From assembly GCF_030272615.1 (NCBI RefSeq), contig NC_081415.1:375119392-375183391 (forward strand): a stretch of 64,000 bases of DNA, read 5' to 3'. The notes under the pieces were generated by a model. It was not told where the DNA came from and did not search any database. It saw nothing but the letters and a program-made list of their open reading frames with translations. Each line of letters begins with the position of its first letter. Position 1 is the stretch's first letter. The stretch comes from Cryptomeria japonica (lineage: Eukaryota; Streptophyta; Pinopsida; Cupressales; Cupressaceae). Of the stretch, positions 43,646-54,122 are shown piece after piece. The position numbers and the translations under genes were made by a program.

Positions 43646-45059
43646 TTTTCTTTTGTTTTTGGGTTTTTCTAGAAATTTTAACACCTTCTCAACTTTGATA
43701 GATGATTTTCTGAAGTATTAAATGCAAACACAACACGAAAAAGACAACCATTTTGCCTATTATAAACAAAGAGTGTATGTTCTGCGAGGATGTGTTCAAA
43801 TCCCCAATGTTTTCATAGGTTTGGATACAAATAATACAATTCAGGCAGACTCTTTATTCAAAGGTCATCAACAATATCATAGCCCACTAGTCTCGATACT
43901 CTGTCAGCTCAAACAACCGTGTCACCCCCTAGCGGGCACCCATTTTTTAATCTTTTGCTAGAAATTAACTCAAAGTGAATTGCTTCACAATTGAGTAGCT
44001 ATCTTGGGAGATATATGGTGAGTAATCTTGGGGGTGGATTCTTCCCCACCCTTGCACTATGATATTGAAGATGTCTGGATATTGACTCGGCTCAAGGTTT
44101 CTATTTTTAAGGTTCATAATCAAGCTTCCTATTCGGCCGTCAGTCATAAACTCCCTTGGGTGGCTTCCCAACCTTTAGAACAAAGGCTTTACGTATCGTA
44201 AAGATACTATGGGAAGGCTAATCACTGCACGAAACCGTTGAAAGGGACTTTCGTCACCCTCCACTTTTGATTATAGTGGGTTGGAACACTTGGTGATAAA
44301 GTCATTTCCCACTTAGGTCATTTCCCTCTCACCAACCATTTAAATGGCGCTCTAAGAGCAACTCGGGAGGGCAAGCCTGCTAAAGGTTGTAAATGCTTGA
44401 AATACTAAAAGCATAAGAGTGGTTTGGCTTTTTGGTCACCCAGTTAAGGGGAGAGCATATACCTTCCACTTTTGAGACAAGGTACAAAATGATTCATTTT
44501 AATCCCACAATTCAGTTATTTGCTAATTCTAGCAGGAGATGTTGCTCCAAAAATGGCATGGTGTTCTTTTTAACTCCCAAAGAAATATTTTCCTCTTTTG
44601 TTTTATCTAGAACTTGAAAACAAGTGAGGTTCTTTAACTTATGCAAGAAAATGTAATGGATCCTTTTAGACACCAAAGGATGGTGAGGTTCTTTTTAAGA
44701 TTTTGCATAAATAAAGGTTTGTCTTGTTCTTTTTAAAACCCAAAAATGAAGTGTTTTCTCTTCCTATGAAAAAAAAGTAAGGTTTTGTTTGTTGTTCTTT
44801 TTAAGTACTCCAAAAGAGAATGAGTTCAATTTTACTAATAAGGAAATGAAGAAAACATTCAATAACTAACTTAACCAAGTTAGAAATAAAAATTTAATCA
44901 CAAGCCTAAACTTAGTAAAAGGAAAATCTCCCAATCCTGCAAACAAATGTTAGTTACTTGCAACAAAAACCAGTTAGAAAACAAAAATTATAAGGTGGAC
45001 TTTTACAAGTCTAATTTTTCTGTCTCTGTTACAATTTTGTTTTTCTTTCTTTGTCTGTC

Positions 45060-45305
45060 ATGCGCTAATCTATAGACCAGATGTCCTATAGGATGGAACT
45101 TATGCACTACAAAAAGGCCCAGATGCACTACGTTGTTGTCAAAATGTGCTACATTAATGTCTTAAAGCACCGAGACCTATAGGAAATAGCAAAAATGCTA
45201 TGCGCTAAAGTTAAGTCTAGTTGTGCTAAGGTATGGTATCAACACGTTAAACAGTTAGCAAGATGCGCCAAAGGAAAGACCGGATGCGCTAGAAAATGGT
45301 ATCCA
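45060..45305 (-). repeat. Element A leader word array, LTR-proximal
   Basis: About ten more copies of ATGCGCTAA or decayed versions lie just upstream of the truncated right LTR. Confidence 0.8.
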
Positions 45306-45367
45306 TGCACTGATTCAAGTTTTCCGTGTACCTGCAAAGTTAGTCCTGCATCAAAAACGATTTGATA

Positions 45368-45959
45368 AATGGGACTCTTGGTGCAAGTTATAGAGCTATA
45401 TGGAATAGCTCGACTTCCCAATGGATGTTCCATTTTTTTCTATCTCACAAGACCCCTTAAGCCAATGCCCTTGCTCTCAGATCACTGAGAAAAGTGACTT
45501 AGGGATGACAATCATGAGAATGAGGGATGTTTGATCAATCTAACATGAATGCAATCCCAATGTGCATGATATTAACAAAAGATGAACTAAACTAGCATGT
45601 ATATGATGATAAGAAGAAAGGATTAGTAAAATAACTATCCTAACATGATGCACTGGGTTAATATGATTTATTATAATAAAGAGAAATACTTCTAAAATTC
45701 TTATTAGATTATTTCTATTCAAAGAGGGATTAAGATGCTTGATAAAAATGAGTATAGATTAGATGCATAAAACTTGGATCCTAGAATGATAGAAGAATGG
45801 CTCTATTTATAGGAAAAATAGGGCAATGAAGGGTCAAGATTGGATAATCCTATCAAGGGTCAGGATTGAAAGTTATCAATCCATGTTTACAATTCTCACC
45901 AATGAAATGGTGACAATTGTCAACATAAGACTACTTGAGAGGAGATGCAAGAAGCATTA
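45368..45959 (-). repeat. Element A 5' LTR, first part (split by element C)
   Basis: It matches 4946 to about 5540 of the left LTR with several percent differences. The first 62 bases are missing through a deletion at GGGAC. It ends at the CATTA duplication made by element C (45955-45959). Confidence 0.92.
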
Positions 45960-46725
45960 TGTTAGGATTCCCAAAGATACTAAGAGGGGGGGGTGAATCA
46001 ATATCTTGTTGGTGAATGAATTTTCTTAACTTATTAAATGAAAAGCATTCCAAAACTGTGTACTGGTAAACCAAAATTAATATAGTAAATAAGAACAGTA
46101 AACACAACATAAAGGACACACCATAACACAATATTTTAACGAGGAAATCCGGTGGGAGAAAAACCTTGGTGGGATTTGTGACCCACAATATTCGCTTACT
46201 GGCCAATAAGAGAATATTACTGTTACAATAGGGGCTTGCACATGCAGGAAGGCCAACTACCTAAAGCTCACTACATAAATACAAAAGAGAAGTCTCACTG
46301 ACTTATAAAAGTGGATTATGAAAATCCAATGTCATGTACTGCTACAAAAGGGCATCTGTTATGCCAGATCCAGTACCGGTTTAAGCTCTGCAACTTCCAA
46401 AACCTTATTCCAAACTCTGCCTTAGTATTTGCACATAATATCCATCATATATCCTTAATCCAAATGTTCTCTAAGATCTCATACTTATATATGAGCCTTA
46501 TTACAATATGCCTTGCCGGCTTTCAAGAGGATATTACAATTAATTACAAAATATAATAAATAAAATCTTGTCGGCCAGGATGTCAGTAATCAATCTTTGT
46601 CGTTGTTGTTGCCGGTGTTTGTGCCTGTGTCAGTGTCTACCGGTGCCATAGGATTGTAAGGTTGCCATCAATGACAATACCTTCAATCACCTACAATTTC
46701 TCATTGGAGTGTGCATTTGCCAACA
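45960..46725 (-). repeat. Element C 3' LTR (766 bp)
   Basis: It begins TGTTAGGATTCCC and ends TTTGCCAACA. It matches the copy at 52575-53345 with scattered differences. Confidence 0.93.
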
Positions 46726-46738
46726 ATCTCCCCCCTTG
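46726..46738 (-). other. Element C polypurine tract
   Basis: The minus strand reads CCAAGGGGGGAGAT next to the LTR. Similar tracts recur upstream near 46826-46840 and 46884-46905. Confidence 0.8.
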
Positions 46739-47150
46739 GCATTGATGGCAACACTCATGAGAAAAATCCAAAAAGTGTTGTCCAAAAAATATGTCTTACC
46801 AAAACTGTCAAAACTATGTGCTCTGTGTGCTCCCCCTGAGCAGGTGATCTCTTATGTCATGCCCTTTTTCTCATCTACTACTACTCCCCCTTTGGCATCA
46901 ATGACAAAGGTTGTCATTCAATATCAATTGAGTGTAGTTCCTGTCTAGTTCCTTTTAACCAGTTGATTACAATCTGATAAATTTCTGCTAGGCGATATTC
47001 AGAATGTTGTTGAACCTCTCACTATCCTTTATTGTTGCTTCTGTTCTCTGAATTGTACTGGTGAGAAAGTGTATTTTCTCTTCCGGTGTCTTAAGTCCTA
47101 GAACAAGAGCCTCAGAAATCTCTTTTCTCAAAGAGATGAGGATATCCAGT

Positions 47151-50100
47151 TTAGGACTTAGTTCTACACTTAAGTTCTTTTTCCTTAACCTTTATCCTTT
47201 CTTTGTCTTTCTCAAGCTTTTCTATTTTCACTTCAAATCCTGCAATTTCCTGTTCAATTATTGATATTGATTCTAATGAACCTATCAAGTTGTCAGTAAT
47301 ATCATTTATTTCCTTCTGGGCTATGTCGATCTCTTTATCTATGTCTTTTGTCAAAATGTCTATTTTACATGTGTCTCTATACAATTTCTTGAAGTCCAAG
47401 ATTGCTTTGCCTAATACCGGTAATAAGGTTTCCATATGTTCCTTATTATTCTTTACTATCTCCTCAAAAGAATTTTTCTTTCTCTTTATTCATTTCCTCT
47501 CTGAAGGTGTCTTCATTTATCTGATCCAGTGTTATTAGGTTGTCGGTTATATACTTAGACAATGTGTCTAATTGGCTCAAAGAATCTTTATTTTCTATGT
47601 TACATTTTGGAGCTATCATCTTCAAAATTGGTGAAGTGTCATCTATATCCTTACAAGCTTGTGCATTGCACTCGGTTATTTTCTTTATTGAATCTAATAG
47701 TACCTTTGTTACATTTATAGGCCTAAATTAAGTCATGGATGTTTTGGATGACTGTCCAACTGTTTTTACAATCTGTAAACCGTCGGTGGTTGTGATAGCT
47801 TTGCTTTCCTCTTTCTCTGGAGGATCAGTTTGAGTTTCCATTTCTACTACCAAAGGCTTGGGCTTGTTAGATGTGGTCGATGGCACTGTCTGTGAAGGAG
47901 CCTGTTGCTCTACCTATTTCTCAACGTTTTTCTCAGTATGAACCTGTTGCTCTACCGGTTTCTCAGTGTCCTCCCCTGATGGTGTCTTTGTTTGTGCCTC
48001 AGAAGATTTTACTGTGGTGTCCACTGCCGGTTTTTCTTTGTTTACCTCTGTACTATCTATTGCCGGTGACTCAGTAGCTTTTCCAGTTTCAGTAGTTGTT
48101 GATGGCTCACTAGATGCTTCAGTATGCACACCTATGGTCTCTGCCTTTCTTGTGTCGAGGGGTTCATTTGATTTTTCAATTTGTTGTTCTGCCCCAATTC
48201 TAATGTTTTCAACTGCAATATTTATTGCTGGTGGCTCAGTTGCCACATTTCTTTTTTCATTCGTTTCCTTATCCATCGCAATATTGACTTCCTGCGTGTC
48301 AATGTTCATTGTGTATAGCACCTCAGAATCAGGATTTGTATCCTCATGTGGTGTTTCCATACTCCCCATTTCCGGATGTGTGTCAATAGTTTGTATCGGT
48401 GGAGTATCAAAAGGGGGTGGGGGTAAGTTATTTGTCACCTTTATGCTTGGAGGTCCACCTACCTTACCTTTCCCCTTATCCTTGTCCTTTTCCTTTTGAT
48501 AGACTTTAAAAGTCTTTGGTCTCTTAAACTCTTCTTATTTTTCTTTTTCAACAAAAAATATATCCCACTGATTTGCAGTCTCTTCAATTATTTCATTTAC
48601 TCTACCTGCCATTAGTGCAACATGCCAGTGACCAGTTGAGAATACTGTCCGGTTAGCCTCACTGATTAATTCATCAATCTCTTGTGTGGAGTTCACTGGG
48701 TGAACTGCAAGTAGCTTTTCTATTTTTATCTTTTTATCCAATTCCACAATAGCTACCCTTCTAGCTTCTAATCTTTTATACAAGTCATTTGGTATGTCAT
48801 CTACAATCTCCATCAAAAATTTCTTATAGATGTCTAAGTGTACAGTTACACTATTTTCTATGCTCTCCTTTTCATCATTTGAAAGTGTGTTGTACAACTT
48901 GCTGATATTTTTCAATTTCCCATCCTCAGTTATGTCACTTAGAAGTTTGTCCAAAGGTGGAATAACCTGTTTTTCTTTCCTTTTCTTTGGTGTCAACTTC
49001 CTTGTCGAAGCCCTAACTACTTGTTGTTTTTGTCTTGTTCTTTTTGGTGTAGGAGTAGGTGTCGGTGAAGGTTTTCTTTTCTTGACTACCCTTTTAAATT
49101 CTGCTAGTATTTCATTGTCAGAGGAAGTAGCAATCAGAGAAAGATGTGCTTCCAGTTGTAGTCCTTCCAATTCACTCTCCTTGATACCAGTTTTGTTTAA
49201 TACATCTTCTTTTATTGCTTTTGCCTGGCTTTTTCCCTTCCTCACTATCTATTCAGTTTTCTTGATTCTTTTCTCAAATTGGATTTTGCTTTCTATGGTC
49301 TTCGCATTGCCAAAAACTTTCTCAGTTGGTTCCTTAGGTGCTTCTAAGAGGGCTTTTGCATAGGTTTCAACTATGTTGTCATGTGCCTCATATCCCATGT
49401 CTGTAACCCAAACAGTCCTAGGGATAACTACCTCCATCCAAATTTCATCTTTCTTGATCACAAAGCATATCTCTTTTTGATACTTATCAACAATTGCTTG
49501 AGATGGCCTTATTCTTGTCTTCATCTTTTCTTTCAAATTTTGAAAATGTTCATTTATGTTTTTCTCCCTATCATCTCCCATGTTGTTCAGTATGTCTAGA
49601 AATTGTTTTCCTACCAGGATATCAAAACCAAAGTCTTTCCTATCAATACCAGGAACTTGTTTGGTAATGTACAACATTAAACACACAAGTAGGTTGCCAA
49701 ATCTGAAAGTTCCTTTCTTATCTCCTTTGATTTTCTTCAAATTGTCTATCAGTTCATCTTTTAACCACTCGCATACATCAATTATAGCATTGTTATTCAC
49801 CATGTCATATGAACTTTTAATACATAAGCTGGAAACAGAGTTTAGTCAGTTTGCATGTGTAGCCTTATAACCAAGAATCATACTGACAAATCTAACATTG
49901 ATGTCCTTCACATCGTTCTCTTAGAGATCTTTTATCAAATGTTGTGTCGGTTAGGGTCATCACAGTGTCATTTGGAACCTTTTTAATTTATCAGGCCTGC
50001 TACCGGTGGAAGGTAAGCTTGTTACTACCCTAACTACTTCTTTGGTAATCTAATGGATGGAATCCAACCAAAAGAACTCTCCATGTACTCTGCTCAAGAC

Positions 50101-50442
50101 AATCCTTATCACATCCTTAGGAAAATCAGGGATACTAAGAATTTTCACAAAGCCTAGGGTTTCCACTATCTTGTGTTTCAGTTTAACATTTCCTTGTTCA
50201 TCACAAATTACAGTTCTATACATGTTCATTATTTCTTTAGCTCCTAGTTCCTCAATATGACAATGTATATAGATTCTAGGATCTTCTACATAAACTACTC
50301 CCTTAGGTATTTTTTAAAATGCTCCTAGGGTATCATATTTCTTTGCAATTTCGGGAATAAGTTTGAACACGGTACTAGGGCACTTAATAACTTCAATCAC
50401 AATAGGGTTTGCAATGAATTTAGGTGCAGAGGAAGAAGCCAT
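47151..50442 (-). pseudogene. Element C long ORF of unknown function in the place of pol, broken
   Basis: Starting at ATG 50442 (MASSSAPKFIANPIV) a protein of about 1,050-1,100 residues can be followed through stops and small frame breaks to about 47151. Recognisable blocks: an N-terminal globular-looking part (FFWLDSIH then TKEVVRVVTSLPSTGSRPDK, near 50050); open pieces at 49803-49249 (VCEWLKDELIDNL, VWVTDMGYEAHDN) and 49245-48535 with a basic Pro/Thr-rich patch (KRKPSPTPTPTPKRTRQKQ); a Thr/Glu/Pro-rich low-complexity segment at 48438-47914; and a Lys/Glu-rich coiled-coil-like end at 47435-47151. I find no protease, integrase, reverse transcriptase or RNase H motif, and I do not recognise the family. 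The N-terminal block vaguely recalls plant transposon-associated proteins, but I would not assign it. The reading across stops is my inference. Confidence 0.6.
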
Positions 50443-50771
50443 AGTTATAAATACCTTAATCTGCCTTTAGGATGATTTGCTTCACTTTTTCCTATGGATG
50501 CCTTCGCTCGGGATTTTCGTGCTCTCTGGAGATTGAATGCTTGATGAATGAAAAAAGAGCCAAAACACTTGTTTTATAATGTTATTTCTTTCAACTGCCA
50601 CATTTAATGTCTGTCGGTTAAGTCAAAACTTAACTCACCTGTTGGTAAAGAAGTAATCCAACTTCTCATCATCAACCGAGGGTAAACTAGCATGTTTTTC
50701 AATTTGTTGATATACCCCCAAAGGATTATTTCTCAATTAGATGAAGAATCTCTTACCGGTGGAGTGATACT

Positions 50772-51872
50772 CTATTCTACCGCTGAAGGAATAGCTTCAC
50801 TAAAATTCATGTCAGACTTTTTAATCCATTGTTTTGAAAATTCTTGCTTTACCTCTTCATCTTTTTCTTTACCTTTCAAACTAGGTCCTTTGTTATTTGT
50901 CGGTGATGTCTTGCTTCTACAAAATTTTGCAGTATGTCCAATCTTGCTACAGGCATAACAAGTCACATTGTTTTTCTGAATAGCTTTTCCATATCCTATG
51001 CCAGTATGTGTTTTGCATTGATTAGATAAGTGTCCAAATCTTCCACAAATATAACATCTTACATTCATTCTGTAGTTTTCTGAGTTATGTCCAACTTTGT
51101 TGCATTTAGAACATTGACCGGTGGGTGCATTGGTGTTCTGATAGTTTCTAGATCTACACTGATTTTCTCTATGACCATACTTGTTACAGTTAAAGAATTT
51201 TCCATTGAATTTGTAAGCATTAGGTTGTCTTACCGGTTTACTATGATCATGTTTGTTTGCAGTGTCGGAGATTTCACCAACTTTAAAGCCAAGGCCATTA
51301 GTGTCACCATTAGGTTTTTGATTTTTCAGCATATCATCAAATTCCTCTTAACTTTTCTTGAATTTCTCCTTGTGTTGATTTGCAGTAGCCAACTCATTTT
51401 CCAAGAAATCTTTCTGCCTCATGACTTCAGTTTTATCATGTTCCAATCGTATCATATCTATTTTTAACATTTCATTCTCATGACTGAGTCTTAGATTTTC
51501 ATTTGCAGCATCATTGATTCTTCTAGCCAAATCATCTTCATTCTTCTTTCTATCTTCAATGTCTTTACAAAATCTCATGGTCATATCTTGCATCTCATTC
51601 TTCATTGTACTGTTTTCTTGTCTCAGTTTGTTCACAAGGTCATTAAGAGTTTATTTCTCATCATCATCACTATGCATCTCCATAGAAAGTTCTCTTCTTT
51701 TGTTCCTAAAAATAGTGAGATTTTTCTGAAGTCCTTGAATGATTTCCTGTGCAGCCTTCAGATCATCTTCAAGTTTCATATTCCTCAACTTTTCTACCTC
51801 ATAGTCAGCAAGAGATGTTTCTAGTTGCTTCCTCAAGTTTTCCATCTCTACTGATGTCAGAATCTTCCTCAA
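50772..51872 (-). pseudogene. gag: Element C gag (coiled coil plus four zinc knuckles), broken
   Basis: Reading from 51872, a heptad-rich segment (NLRKQLETSLADYEVEKL) is followed after an in-frame stop by a second coiled-coil-like block (51635-51348, DLARRINDAANENLRL) and then a knuckle region (51332-50772). Of the four CX2CX4HX4C units, two are intact (CYICGRFGHLSNQC and CYACSKIGHTAKFC), one has lost its first Cys (FNCNKYGHRENQC) and one its last (CSKCNKVGHNSENY). Gag of this type packages element RNA. Stops near 51650 and 51340 split it, so this copy is dead. The conserved UBN2-type gag core expected in an ordinary copia gag is not evident. Confidence 0.72.
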
Positions 51873-51902
51873 GATGTTAGGCTTTTGAAAATAGAAAACC
51901 AG

Positions 51903-51914
51903 GCTCTGATACCA
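51903..51914 (-). other. Element C primer-binding site (initiator tRNA-Met), inner copy
   Basis: The minus strand reads TGGTATCAGAGC, two bases inside the LTR edge at 51917. This is the standard initiator tRNA-Met site of plant copia elements. Confidence 0.9.
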
Positions 51915-51916
51915 AT

Positions 51917-52304
51917 TGTTAGGATTCCCAAAGATACTAAGAGGGGGGGGTGAATCAGTATCTTGTCATTGAATGAATTTTCTTAACTTATTAAATGAAA
52001 AGCATTCCAAAACTGTGTACCGGTAAACCAAAATCAATGCAATAAATAAGAATAGTAAACACAACATAAAAGACACACCATAACACAATATTCTAACGAG
52101 GAAACCCAGTGTGGGAAAAACCTCGGTGGGATTTGTGACCCACATTATTCGCTTACTGGTCAATAAGAGAATATTACTATTACAATAGGGGCATGCACAT
52201 GCAGGAAGGCCAACTGCCTAAAGCTCGCTGCTTAAATACAAAAGAGAAGTCTCGCTGACTTACAAAAGTGGATTATGAAAATCCAATGTCATGTACTGCT
52301 ACAA
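51917..52304 (-). repeat. Element C partial extra LTR (388 bp)
   Basis: It matches the first 388 bases of the LTR in plus coordinates (TGTTAGG... to TACTGCTACAA), then switches abruptly to gag leader sequence at GAGTTTATTTC. Confidence 0.9.
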
Positions 52305-52574
52305 GAGTTTATTTCTCATCATCATCACTCTGCATCTTCTCAGAAAGTTCTCTTCTTTTGTTCCTAGCAATAGTGAGATTTTTCTGAAGTCCTTGAATGA
52401 TTTCTTGTGCAACCTTCAGATCATCTTCAAGTTTCATATTCCTCAAATTTTCTGCATCATAGTTAGCAAGAGATGTTTCTAGTTGCTTCCTCAAGTTTTC
52501 CATCTCTACCAGTGTCAAAATCTTCCTCAAGATGTTAGGCTTTTGAAAATAGAGGACCAAGCTCTGATACCAAT
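52305..52574 (-). repeat. Element C duplicated gag 5' segment
   Basis: It repeats 51648-51916 with a few substitutions, including the gag start and a second primer-binding site at 52561-52572. It lies between the partial LTR and the full 5' LTR. Confidence 0.9.
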
Positions 52575-53345
52575 TGTTATGATTCCCAAAGATACTAAGA
52601 GGGGGGGTGAATCAGTATCTTACCGTTGAATGAATTTTCTTAACTTATTAAATGAAAAGCATTCCAAAACTGTGTACCGGTAAACCAAAATTAATTCTGT
52701 AAATAAGAACAGTAAATACAACATAAAAGACACACCATAACACAATATTTTAATGAGGAAACCCGGTGTGGGAAAAACCTCAGTGGGATTTGTGACCCAC
52801 AATATTCGCTTACTGGCCAATAAGAGAATATTACTGTTACAATAGGGGCATGCACATGCAGGAAGGCCAACTGCCTAAAGCTTACTGCTTAAATACAAAA
52901 GAGAAGTCTCACTAACTTACAAAAGTGGATTATGAAAATCCAATGTCATGTACTGCTACAAAAGGGCATCTACTATGCCAGATCCAGTACCAGTTTAAGC
53001 TCTGCAACTTCCAAAACCTTATTCCAAAATTTGCCTTAGTATTCGCACATAATATCCATCATATATCCTATATCCAAATGTTCTCTAAGATCTCATACTT
53101 ATATATGAGCCTTATTACAATATGCCTTGTCGGCTTTCAAAAAGATATTACAATTAATTACAAAATACAATAAATAAAATCTTGTCGGCTAGGATGTCGG
53201 TAATCAATCTTTGTCATTGTTGTTGCCACTGCCGGTGTCTGTGCCTATGCCGGTGTCTGTTGGTGCCATATGATTGTAAGGTTGCCATCAATGACAATAC
53301 CTTCAATCGCCTACAATTTCTTATTGGAGTGTGCATTTTCCAACA
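52575..53345 (-). repeat. Element C 5' LTR (771 bp)
   Basis: A full-length LTR, TGTTATGATTCCC to TTTTCCAACA, followed by CATTA. Confidence 0.93.
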
Positions 53346-53350
53346 CATTA

Positions 53351-54122
53351 AATGCTTGAGAAGACCTCATGGTTACCTTAGAAGGTAAGGGTTAAGGTTA
53401 GGTTAAGATTACCCATTGGATAAAGCTTTTACCCAAAGGATAAACTCTTGTGCAAGGGTTAAAGGGATAACCAAGGTTAAAGCCATCAATGTTTGATGAG
53501 ACCCTTGGGTTAGATGAGGGTTGAGTTAGGCAAAAAGTCTCCAACCATGTAAGAAGGTTTAGTTAACCATTAATGGTTTGGAAGACTTTGGAGGTTAAGT
53601 TGTTGAGGACATAAAGCCTTTAATGGTTATTGAAGACTTTAAGGGTTTGAGAAGTGACTTCCCTTTACTTAGGGATGTGGCAATATTTAGTAGATGGGTT
53701 AGGCTAATTTAGAAGTGATTAGAAGAATTTAGAAGAGGTTTTAAATAATCAAGTGGGAGATGTAGGAGAATGCAAGTGGATGGAGAGTAATTTTAATTAA
53801 AAAAAAAAAAATTATTTTAACAAAAATAGATGCAAGTGGGGGATTTAAATAAATTAGATTTATTTATTTGAAGTGAACAATTTATTTAAATATAAATTTA
53901 ACTAAAAAGAGTAGAAGGGGGTTTTAATTAAATAAAGTGATTTATTTAATTAAATGATATGAAAGGCCTAGGTGAATTTAATTAAATAAATTGAATAACT
54001 TATTTAATCAAATAGATGAATGTGAGTGCTTTAATTAAATTAGATTTAATTAAATAGAGGAATGAGAATAAAATGAACATTAAATATTCATTTAGGAAAG
54101 TGGTCATTTTTATACGTCTACA
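53351..54122 (-). repeat. Element A 5' LTR, second part
   Basis: It continues the LTR after element C and its second CATTA copy (53346-53350), matching about 5541-6309. It ends GTCTACA before CTCCC and the satellite. Confidence 0.93.

Larger units (their letters stand above)
42417..45367 (-). promoter_or_regulatory. Element A gag-pol 5' leader with two word arrays
   Basis: The noncoding leader carries ATGCGCTAA arrays at 43265-43645 and 45060-45305, with a unique block between them that includes a perfect 7-bp hairpin at 44187-44203 (CTTTACG-TAT-CGTAAAG). An open stretch at 42650-42429 just upstream of gag has no recognisable domain. The primer-binding site is missing: a deletion between two GGGAC copies removed it with the start of the right LTR. 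Confidence 0.65.
45960..53345 (-). mobile_element. Element C: non-autonomous copia-like LTR element with gag and a long unknown ORF
   Basis: C is flanked by CATTA (45955-45959 and 53346-53350) and has TGTTA...CCAACA LTRs of 766 and 771 bp. Purine tract and primer-binding site show the minus orientation. The internal region has a coiled-coil and zinc-knuckle gag and a long ORF without protease, integrase, reverse transcriptase or RNase H, so it must borrow these from another element. The 5' end carries an extra partial LTR and a duplicated leader. The LTR end motif (poly-C U5) and primer type resemble elements D and E, suggesting a copia parent of that group as helper. Confidence 0.88.
4884..54122 (-). 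mobile_element. Element A: large Tat-lineage Ty3/gypsy LTR retrotransposon, old, host of nested elements B, C and D
   Basis: A is bounded by the 5-bp duplication CTCCC (4879-4883 and 54123-54127) and by TG...CA LTRs. Without B, D, C and their duplications it is about 18.5 kb. On the minus strand it has LTR, long leader, gag, protease, reverse transcriptase, two RNase H domains, integrase and a polypurine tract; on the plus strand it has an antisense PMD pseudogene. Its LTRs differ by several percent by eye and all ORFs are broken, so it is much older than B. The two RNase H domains place it in the Tat group (Ogre/Grande/Retand relatives); antisense ORFs in that group are established knowledge, the exact family assignment is inference. 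Confidence 0.9.

Noticed and set aside
47966-49363. Two 177-codon plus-strand frames (47966-48499 and 48830-49363)
   Set aside because: They are shadows of the element C minus-strand ORF; their hydrophobic Ser/Val/Phe composition mirrors its Glu/Lys/Thr-rich sequence.
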